From Taiwanofungus camphoratus (taxonomy: Eukaryota; Basidiomycota; Agaricomycetes; Polyporales; Taiwanofungaceae): 64,000 bases of DNA. This document shows, in pieces, positions 55,972-64,000 of this stretch; the first letter of the stretch is position 1; each line of letters begins with the position of its first letter. A program made the translations under genes and the position numbers. The notes under the pieces are model-generated. The model did no database searches. It was not told where the DNA came from and saw nothing but the letters and a program-made list of their open reading frames with translations. The stretch is from the NCBI GenBank assembly GCA_003999685.1, contig CP021233.1, positions 124,001 to 188,000 on the forward strand, read 5' to 3'.

Positions 55972-58455
55972 ATGGATAATGACAAGTTTTCCACTCCTGC
56001 TAACAGACTGACATCTTCTGCATCTAGAACTTACGCGTCGAAACGCGATTCCTTAGCCGCGGAACTCGAGCGAGGTGAAATGCAAAGATCTCTTTGTTGC
56101 CCACACAGAAATCTGACTGGCACGCCTTCTTTCAAAATGGCCCGCTTCGTCTGGATCATATAGATCCCCAATATTCCTCAGCCAAACGTCAACAGCGCTC
56201 ACAGGCGTTCACTTCGCACATGGCTCATGCAACGCTCGAAAGGCAGCTCGCGGTAGCCCAAACGGCGCGGACCGAACTCGAGACAAAGCTCAGAGAAAAG
56301 GATGTTCTTGTTGATAGGCTCGAAGGGGACAGACGCTGGTTGGCTGAACGGGAGAAGGAAGAAAGAGAGGAGAAAGAGCGTGAAAGGGCTGAGCGCGCGG
56401 AAGAGAAGGTTCGTCCTGACGCCTCATGTTATGATTGTGCTTCGGATTTGAAGTAGTCACATAGCATAAATACGACAGTGACCTCAGGGCTCTTCGTAGC
56501 TCTTTGATGACATTGCGGGAGCAGCACGCTGATCTCGAAGACGAACACTCATCGTTGTCCCGGAGCACTTCTCAGAACCTCACGTCGCAGAAGTCGCAGA
56601 TATTCACCTTGACTCGTCAAGTCTCACTCTTGGAAGAAGAGTTGGCTGACTACAAACGTATAGCGGAAGAACGTAGCCATGCCTTTGATGAGTTACAGGC
56701 ACAATTTGATGAAGTCAGCGCTGCGCAGGACAGTTTTGTGCACAAAGAGACCGAAGAGGAGAATTGGGCTATTGTGCGCGAAGAACTCAATCGTCAGGCA
56801 GAATACATGCGAACACTAGAAGCATCTAATATGAAGATGAAATCGGAGCTGAATATCCTGAGGGATAGGCACGTTAGTATCGAAGTTTTGAAGGAACAAA
56901 AGCGCGATCTCGAGCGGAAGGTCATAGGTGTAGAAGAACTACGTGAGAAGGTTGTCAGACTCGAAGCCGAACTCGAGGCTGCAAGGCGGGAAAGAGAGGA
57001 ATGGTGAGTCAATTTCATCTAGCACCTAGCTGCTGTGGAGTGAACTTCCATGTGCAACAACTGCAGGGCATCAGAAAATATGGCACAATCTATGCCCTCG
57101 AAAACACCTGTATCTGTCACCCAAAGCTTATCCAATCTTCGCTTGACCTACGCCCGGCTGCTCGAAGAACACGGATCTAATGTTGCACAGCTTCGCCGTC
57201 GTGAAATTGAGCTCGCCGACGCTGAGCGTCGAGAGTTAGAGGCGCGCAATCTACTTGAGAACTCGCAAACGGAAGTCCGAACACTAAAGAGCAGGACTGA
57301 ACGCAGTGAGCACAACGCAACGCTTGCGGAACGCGAGGTCATGTTCCTGCGAGCAATGGTGGTATGCACGGGTTGCTTCCTATTGTTCTCATCTTCTAAT
57401 CCACCTATAGGCTAGTTTTACTGCAGAAGAAGCTTGTCAAGGCGATGTGAAAGTCGAGGAAACAGCTTCGCAGCGAATACAAGAGTTAGAGGCACTGATA
57501 GGAGAATACAGGTCGACAGTGAAGAAACTGGAGAAAGATACAGAGGGGCTTGGCGGAGACCCAGGGGCAATTGGTGGCCGCGGTCTCCAGCAGTTGCAAG
57601 AAGAGCTGGAAAAAGAGAAGGCAGCTAAACTCGGAACAGAGAAAGGTCTGCATTTCCTGGTAAGTAATTATTCGTAAGGCTGATTTTATAGCACAGCGCT
57701 GCAAGACGCAGAGATGGTCTGCACGAAGCAATTAGAACAGATAGATGACTTGGAACAGACACTCTTCGAGTTGCGGGGTGAGATTGGCGCAGGAAGACAC
57801 TTGCCGCCAGGCGTGCGCGTTCTGTCCTTGAAGAATAATCCGGCACAACAATGGGCTGATCTTAGTCAAGCTGCCATGAATCGCCTGAAGGGAGAGAACG
57901 AGGCGCTGCTCAAGCGTTTGAAGGAGCTTGACGATAATGGAGTGAGGGGAAGTAGGCAGGCATCCAGCACGGAAGATCTAGTCCCGAGAGAAAGCTATGA
58001 AGTTGTAAACAAGGAGAAAACCAAACTCGAGGAAGAACTGAAGCAGAAGGAGAAAAGATTACTTCGACTGCAGCAGGTTCGTGATATCTTCCCCCTGAAA
58101 ATCGTCTTCGATTTCAACTTTTCATTCACAGATCTTTCACGCCAAAAGTGCTGAGTTTCGGGAAGCCATTGCTTCGATCTTAGGGGTGAAACTCGCTTTC
58201 TATCCAAACGGTCAAGTGCGTGTCACGTCACAATTTGATCTCAACGCCGCATTCGTCTTCCAGCCCACAGGAGCTAGCGAAGAAGGCATGAAAATGCAGC
58301 TGATCGCGCAAGGAGATGGTGGTCCAGAAGATTTGCCACAGCTGATGCGGTATTGGGTCGAGCAAGAGCAATGTATACCTGGGTTTCTGGCCAGTATCAC
58401 TCTGGAATGTTATGAAAAGAGCAAAATGGAGAAGGAAAGAGGGCACGTAGTGTAA
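55972..58455 (+). CDS. MAD1: Mad1, spindle assembly checkpoint coiled-coil protein
   Basis: Mad1 anchors Mad2 at unattached kinetochores and drives its conversion to the inhibitory form. It starts MDNDKFSTPANRLTSS, followed by roughly 550 residues of coiled coil rich in Glu, Arg and Leu (for example QVSLLEEELADYKRIAEE). Introns are near 56075-56163, 56409-56480, 57004-57065, 57362-57412, 57661-57705 and 58078-58130. The C-terminal globular domain is unmistakable: AEFREAIASILGVKLAF, then PNGQVRVTSQFD, AFVFQPTG, and LPQLMRYWVEQEQCIPGFLA. A short block before it reads LRLQQIF, where the family usually has RLK. A Mad2-binding motif is not obvious by eye; a weak candidate lies near SMPSKTPVSVTQSL (about 57090). 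The splice near 56410 is not fully resolved in phase. Stop TAA at 58453. Confidence 0.9.
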
Positions 58456-58845
58456 CGTGGATCACTACTGCGCTTGACGCTCCTATATGACAGTCATGGA
58501 GCTCTTGATTTGCCTGAAAGGAACAATCAGTATTGATGGTGATTCAGACCGAGGATCATCTGAGGCATTGTACATCGATGTGCATAGTTTGCACGAACCC
58601 GCGGCAAAGGAGGAAAAGTGCTCAAGATCGACCAAGGCGATTGTACTCCTCACTATGCACGTTTTTATTTCGGCCAACCAATCTGAAACGGATGACGATC
58701 CTCTGGCCAGGAGGAAACTGATGGGGCCCATGAAACAGATATCTCCACCTCTCCCACCATCCTCTTGACCGAGACACCTATACCTTCACTACTTCCATGT
58801 TCTCATGTGGAAGAAACCTGGGCAGATGACAGGGGAACTTCGACG

Positions 58846-60363
58846 TCATGAAGGCATCCAAATGTACTAATGACTGAGTGATCTTGATCCATGAAACCTC
58901 ACAAATTTCTTGACATACTGATCATATTTGAATCAACATTTTACAGCCCTTTTATCCTCATTGATTGGGCCAGGTCTGCTGTATAAGCTGATGGGAATTG
59001 TGGGGATTATATGGTGTGAGAATTGCAGTCCTGTTTGATAGATCAGCATTGGAGATGCTAAGTTAGAACCCTGCTTGTGAGACACTGATAAGGCCATGCA
59101 AGCCCTGTATCTACCTTGTACCCCCTTGTCCAGTTGATCCTGCCTATCAAATTTAACTGTCAGGCTTGCACTTCTTTGTTAAGTTGAGGACAGTGATGTT
59201 GAAGTGTTGAACATGTCTGGTGAGGCAATCTAACTCATTAACAACCATAGTTTTATGGCTGTAATTTGAGGCAAGGCTGAAACTAACATCTAACTGATCA
59301 TTATACTGACAACCATAATTGTCACTCATTCTGATGGATGGTTTGCAATGTTCTATAGGTCATCTTCATAGGTCAGTCACAGCCTCAGACTAATGCATAC
59401 ATCTGATCATGTTGATTGTTATCTAGCAACTTGAACTCCTGAGCCCATCTTTACCCAGACTTGTGTGAGAGTCTGACTGAACTTGAAAGACTTTTAAGCA
59501 TAAACATGTTATGTATTTCTGTTCCAATCTGACAGTCACAAAAGTGAACATTGAGACACCATAACATGATGTCATTGATAAGTAGCATTATAGTCATTTG
59601 ATCTTGGTTACTATATAGTACTATCTAATAGGCTTCAGTAATGAGTACTAGTACAGCATCTGTTTTTACAATGATGGTGATAGATAATGACTATGAGCTT
59701 TCTCAAGTTATTTATAAACCAGACATCAATGGAGCAGGGGTTCTTTTCAGGATTATCTGAACTATAATGTATCTATTTTCTCTATCTGATTATTCTGATA
59801 ACTGATGTGTGTGAAAATGAAAGTGCAGGCATTGTTCAATGGCTACTTTATTCTAATTAGATCTTTCAGCACTTTTTAGCTTCTCAGACCCTTTTTGCCT
59901 GCTCAGCCTGCACTTTATATAATAATACTCAGATAAGTGTTCTTTTAGTGCATTGACTTTAAGAAACATTTCTATCATATATAGCCATCTTGTTTTACTT
60001 TCTGGTACAGTTTAATGCCTCATACAATACTTTAATTGGCTGCTGAAGATTTCAAATTTTGGTTTTTTCATCAGTTTCTCAGTTTAATTTTTTTTACATA
60101 AGCTATCTTGACATCCAGTAGCCTTTAATTAGTGCCATGTATTTACTGTAAGGACAACACACATTCTTGCCTCAATTTTCAGTTTATAATCTACAGGCTT
60201 AAGTTAGTAAAAGTGCTCTATTTATTGTTCAAGTTATCTGTTTGCATTTATATTCATCTCATGTTCTACATTTGCATCAATATCTACATTCTATGTTCTA
60301 TGATTCTCAAAGTGTTGATCTTCTATTCTCCCTTTATCAATCTGATTGTTACAGGGGTGTCTA
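58846..60363. other. CpG-free tract, 1518 bp
   Basis: Read line by line, this stretch has no CG dinucleotide, whereas flanking genes have several per 60 bases. It is rich in TG, CA and TA. The pattern fits long-term cytosine methylation followed by deamination, as seen in silenced repeats of basidiomycetes. No coding trace or terminal repeat is visible, so the original element cannot be named. Confidence 0.9.
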
Positions 60364-60415
60364 CGCCCATAAGCAACTACTGATAATGGTGAGTTGCTGA
60401 GTAGTCAGACATGAA

Positions 60416-60456
60416 GTGTATACAAGGAGTCAGTCTGGCTGACAACAAGTATACAC
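60416..60456. repeat. Imperfect hairpin
   Basis: GTGTATAC at 60416 pairs with GTATACAC at 60449-60456, with an inner GTCAG/CTGAC pair. The hairpin lies just right of the CpG-free tract. Role unknown. Confidence 0.55.
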
Positions 60457-60574
60457 CTAAGTCTTCAACTGTTAGCCCAACAGTTTTGAAAGAGTTGCAG
60501 GCTAAGTTGTCGTCTAAGTCCTAGTGTAGTCACAAGGATATAGAGGGTCTGAGAAGACCCGTTGAATAGACAAA

Positions 60575-60592
60575 GGTATCAGGGTCTAAGCC
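60575..60592 (+). other. Copia-like primer-binding-site resemblance
   Basis: GGTATCAGGGTCTAAGCC resembles the TGGTATCAGAGC primer site of many Ty1/copia elements. It follows the AT-rich tract by about 210 bp. If real it is a fossil with no body left; the match is short and could be chance. Confidence 0.25.
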
Positions 60593-61018
60593 CAGTCGTG
60601 AAGTATAACTAATGTCTCACATCCTCCGTTGGATCCTCTGGTGGATTTTCTTCTCGACCGTAGCTGGATTCCTGCACTTTCCGGACTATTATAGTAGGGC
60701 TCATGTCTAAAGTAGTGCGAGCAATTAAAAATGTAGTGACAAGCATCGACGGAATCGCATGATGGTACTCAGATCGCGACAACGTGGTGGTCAGCATCAG
60801 TAGACGTCAAACTGCAGGTCAGCCTGGAGCATTAGGGGGTGCATTGCCCGTTGAAGGTGTGAATGTAAGTGGCATGCTGAGCGGCGCAGTCGTAAATGGC
60901 GGAGGTCGAGGCGAAACGCGAGCCTGCGACTCCTTACTTGGCGAGGCACTCAGAGAAGGTGTCGCAGACGGCCGACTGGAATCACGCGCTTCGTCAACAC
61001 GGATTCGCAAGGCTAACA

Positions 61019-63235
61019 TCAGAAAATAACATACCCGTCCTGTGTACTCGGCGGGGGTTCGGCCGCACCGACCTTGAGAAAGCCCGCTTGCACCAAGAAA
61101 TCCCACACTCTGCTGGTCTTGTTGACGTCGATCTTGACGAGGTCTCGCGCCTCCCGCCGGCGCAGTTTGCCGCCGCGCCGTGCGTACTCGCGCACCAGCG
61201 TCTCCTTGATGACCAGGTACGGTTTGGGCAGTATGCGAAGCTGTGAACATAGCGTCTGTTCCTCCGGAGTGAGCAGATGGAGCGAAGGGCTGTTCGCGAG
61301 GTTGAGGGGGGCAGCTGGCGTACGATCGTCAATCCTCGATTTTAAGTACAACAAAAAGATGACTTGCGCATTTTGCGTCCAGGCGGACCTGTGCCGGTAA
61401 CACTGGGAGTCGTCGATCCGAGCTTGGGCGTTGTTTCACGCTCGGACTCGGGCATGCTTGCGCGGCGTACTTCAGGTCCAGAGGACTGTCGTCCACTCCC
61501 CGCCCGCAGTTGCTGCAGTCTTTCGGAGGAAATATAGTCACGTGTGAGGTTCGCCTTGGCCTGTGTCTGTCCACCAAACTGATTAAGAAGGGATGCATGC
61601 GTGTCACAGTCGAACGCACTCGTTTGACCACATCAGCCTCGTATTTATCAATGTCGGCAGCAGTTGTCAATCCCATCCTGCGATAATGTTGCAACTCCTG
61701 TATCCGTTTTCTGAGTAGAGATTCGTCTGAAACGAGTGAAAGTTAGGTACGGTGACACATTATTAGAGACTTCACACACAGAGAATATCTGCACAAAACA
61801 CTTCAAAGTCTTCAGCAGTCTGGAGTCTGGAAAATGGTCGGAGTCGGTGGACAATGTCTTTCTCTTCCTTGGGTCGCTTTTTATCTGCAGCTTGCATCTG
61901 ATGTATACTGAATGACATGAAGACCTGGTACCACAACTGATATACGAACCTGCTTGTAATTCAACAGACCCCTGTCGAACATGACTGCTTTGTATTCATG
62001 ACGCTTGTCAACGCGCTGATTGTACATCTCAATCAGGGTCAACTTGAAAGCGAGAGAATCCGGAGTCTCAATTGGCGGAGGTTGTGTGATCTCTTCCACG
62101 TCCGCGTCTCCGTCAGCTGTGCCGTTATCTGTCCTTCCACCTTCAGACCTGGCTCTTGTGTCACGGGTAGGTGAGTCGCCGTTGGGATGGTGGCCGTTAG
62201 GCGCTCCGTTTGTCAACCGATTGGGAAGATGCTTTCCAGGAGTCGCATCCTTTGACTTCTGTTCCTCTTCCCAGCGTGCCCTCGCTCGGACATCGGGATC
62301 GTTCTCGTCTTCAGGAATTTCATCGCCTCCCCACTCCAAGCAGACTCCAAACTCCAGATCCTTAACAAGGTCTTCAGCCTCGTTGTCCATCTCGTGCTCA
62401 AACTCGAGTCGCCCTGGTAGAAACGTGGCCACTTCGTGAACACCTGGGGCAGATGTCGGAGCGATCTTCGGTGCTGGGGGTGCATTTGTGTTCATGGTCG
62501 AGATACGGCGGCGTTTCCGTTCTTGAAACTCAGCGGGATCGATGTTAAATTGCAGATCCATCCGCTACAAAGATATCTGTCAGGACAAAGACACGGAACA
62601 CCACATTACAAACGCACAGGCATGGGCCACTCCGGAGAGTAGATATATACAGAGTTGTAATGCGCGTCAACCTCTTCTTTTGTACGCGTACCAACATGTT
62701 CCGCAATGGCTTGCCAGTTCCCGAGCCCTTGCAGAGAGATACCCTCCAACAGTAACAATTCTCTTTGTCGATTCTGAGTTGGGTCATCTTGACATTCACC
62801 CCAGCAACAGACACTCACTCATCCGCTCCCCAATCTTCTGAAAAGATGGGATATGAATGCAACTCCTGCAAAAAGAGTAAGAGTCCGATTCAAAGTCAAA
62901 TTCAAGACCACCGGTCAAAATACTCACCACCACCCGGTAAGCATGCCACCGTTTGTGCTTTGCGAACTCCTTGCCACTACAAAAGCAAGCCGGACAAATA
63001 TCGACGCCATCACCAGGCTCGCATATAGGATCGGCACACTTGATACGGATAGAATGTGTAAGGTCGCACAGACAGCCGTCACATTGAATCTGGAGGCCAG
63101 GCTCGTTCACAGCTTCAACGGTTCATTTACGTGAGATACTGTACGTGGGAATCGAGAGTCGAAGACAACATGGAAGTGGCACATACTCTGGATTTCTTCT
63201 GGTTGATGCTGCCTCTTCCTATGTGTAACCGTCAT
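61019..63235 (-). CDS. ADA2: Ada2, transcriptional adaptor of the SAGA complex
   Basis: Ada2 binds Gcn5 and boosts histone acetylation at promoters. It starts MTVTHRKRQHQPEEIQ at 63235. The ZZ zinc finger follows (CDGCLCDLTHSIRIKC, DICPACFCSGKEF and HKRWHAYRVV, about 63080-62930). The SANT domain is next (ELLLLEGISLQGLGNW, EHVGTRTKEEVDAHYNSVY, about 62780-62620), then RMDLQFNIDPAEFQERKRRR and an acidic, disordered middle. A helical block follows (MYNQRVDKRHEYKAVMFDRG, RLRPFSRLQTAEDFEVF, RRMGLTTAADIDKYEAD). The C-terminal SWIRM domain contains LCSQLRILPKPYLVIKE and DVNKTSRVWDFLVQAGFL. Stop TGA at 61021-61019, shortly after SWIRM, as is usual. The order and full set of domains match fungal Ada2; Ada2-like plant or animal paralogues are excluded by context. 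Confidence 0.94.
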
Positions 63236-64000
63236 ACTTTTGAGTAATCCCAGTCAAATTCTAGTCAGACCGCCTTCTCGTTAGGAAATATGTGGGCTAG
63301 AGGTTAGTCAAACAACGCCTCATGCAAGAGCCGTTGAGAGAGCAAGCAAGGCGAACGGTACAGTTTCCAACGCCAAGAACCAAGTTCACAATGCCTATAT
63401 CGTAACCACCAGAGATCAAGGATGATGATATTTCGGACCTGACGGATGCTTTGAACGATGAGGAGCCATTGCGCGCCTAATATGGTTGTTTACGTAATGC
63501 AAGCCCGAAAGCTTACTAGTCGGATTGACTCCAGGCTTTTATTACTGAACCAGATAACACACGGCCCATGGACACGTCTCTTGCACCTCGGTGACTGAGG
63601 GGTCGGAAACAAGATCGACATCTGCTGGAAACTCGCGAAAACTCGTTGAATACCATACTGCAGATCACCCTGACAATACTTAGCGCTGGTCGCCTGAACG
63701 ACGTCGCTCTCGCATCTGGGCGGACTGGATATTGAGCTCTGCTCAGCCCCTTTCAGCAGTCTGGCACTTGGGCATATCTGTCTTTCAGACCACCACCCGT
63801 CAACGAGTCCCTTATTGACGGATGCTTTGTACTTTTGTGCGAACACTACGTCTAGTCATCCGGAATGGTCCTCATGAGCTTTACTTTGGCGACCCAAGTG
63901 ACACTACGGGCTGCACTCTTTATCCCGTTTCCCGCCTTCCGTTGAACCATCTCCCTCTCAGGGCGCCCGTTGCCTCTCCGTAAATGATCAAGATCTGCGG
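63236..64000. other. Upstream region of ADA2, no gene recognised
   Basis: The first 200 bp should hold the ADA2 promoter and 5' UTR. The rest, to the window edge, has only short frames (the longest at 63490-63846 on the minus strand) without recognisable features. Confidence 0.45.

Larger units (their letters stand above)
58456..61018. other. Intergenic, about 2.6 kb, AT-rich, mostly CpG-free
   Basis: Between the MAD1 stop and the convergent ADA2 stop. 58846-60363 has no CpG and no long frame except a chance AT-rich one near 60132. 60364-60800 contains a hairpin and a sequence resembling a Copia primer-binding site. A Ser/Pro-rich minus-strand frame at about 60819-61000 lies just beyond the ADA2 stop and may be an alternative C-terminus, but no splice fits. 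Confidence 0.55.

Noticed and set aside
58487-58768. Plus-strand 93-codon frame after MAD1
   Set aside because: MAD1 ends with a complete C-terminal domain and stop. This frame has no motif and lies in the probable 3' UTR.
60132-60383. 83-codon frame rich in Ile, Tyr and Phe, resembling a membrane peptide
   Set aside because: The bias simply reflects AT-rich, CpG-free DNA.
60819-61250. 143-codon minus-strand frame with a Ser/Pro-rich end, considered as an ADA2 C-terminal extension
   Set aside because: Its upstream half is ADA2 SWIRM sequence in the wrong phase. Joining the end to ADA2 would need a 24-bp intron and the phase does not fit.
1-64000. CRISPR arrays, operons, rRNA genes
   Set aside because: No regularly spaced repeats or rRNA sequence found, and spliceosomal introns throughout show a eukaryotic nuclear genome.

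Overview
The window reads as nuclear DNA of an agaricomycete (Basidiomycota). Genes are dense and on both strands, coding regions are cut by many short GT-AG introns (mostly about 45-70 bp), and several families are typical of this group: two DUF6533 membrane proteins, an Agaricomycete-style F-box protein, a secreted single-pass protein of basidiomycete type, an OPT oligopeptide transporter, an Msb1-type morphogenesis protein and a fungal DUF262 protein. Exon joins below were worked out by eye from splice signals, frame and family motifs. For several genes the exon lengths sum to a multiple of three, which supports the model.

Layout. 1-2596: 3' part of SMC2 (condensin), entering from the left edge. 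4155-16786: a nested transposon. A LINE on the minus strand (14-bp target duplication, T-run at its low-coordinate end) has been split inside its RNase H region by a 7.74-kb chromodomain Ty3/gypsy LTR element on the plus strand (502-bp LTRs that look identical, 5-bp duplication GGTAG). The LTR element carries gag, pol and an extra 3' frame with two CCHC knuckles. 18366-21477: OPT transporter (+). 23391-24115: cyclophilin (-). 24116-28752: gene-poor, with scattered coding-like fragments. 28753-29443: small PPxY membrane protein (+). 29813-33680: Msb1-like protein (+). 34705-35989: signal peptide plus single-TM protein (-). 36993-39010: MFS transporter of the allantoate permease type (-). About 40785-42491 (+) and 43229-44880 (-): two convergent DUF6533 proteins. 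45554-48431: a multidomain protein with two repeated alpha/beta-like domains, TPRs and two CCCH fingers (+). 49900-52494: F-box protein (+). 52995-55824: DUF262 protein (-), divergent from MAD1 (55972-58455, +). 58846-60363: 1.5 kb of AT-rich DNA with no CpG at all. 61019-63235: ADA2 of SAGA (-).

The host genes do not form an obvious pathway cluster. Three serve chromosome or chromatin work (SMC2, MAD1, ADA2), two are membrane transporters, and the rest are signalling, morphogenesis or unknown. The clearest unusual signals are the nested element with its third zinc-knuckle frame, two CpG-depleted tracts flanking MAD1 (one of them inside the DUF262 gene), the TPR-CCCH fusion protein, and an 8-nt microexon next to a GC-AG intron in the F-box gene.
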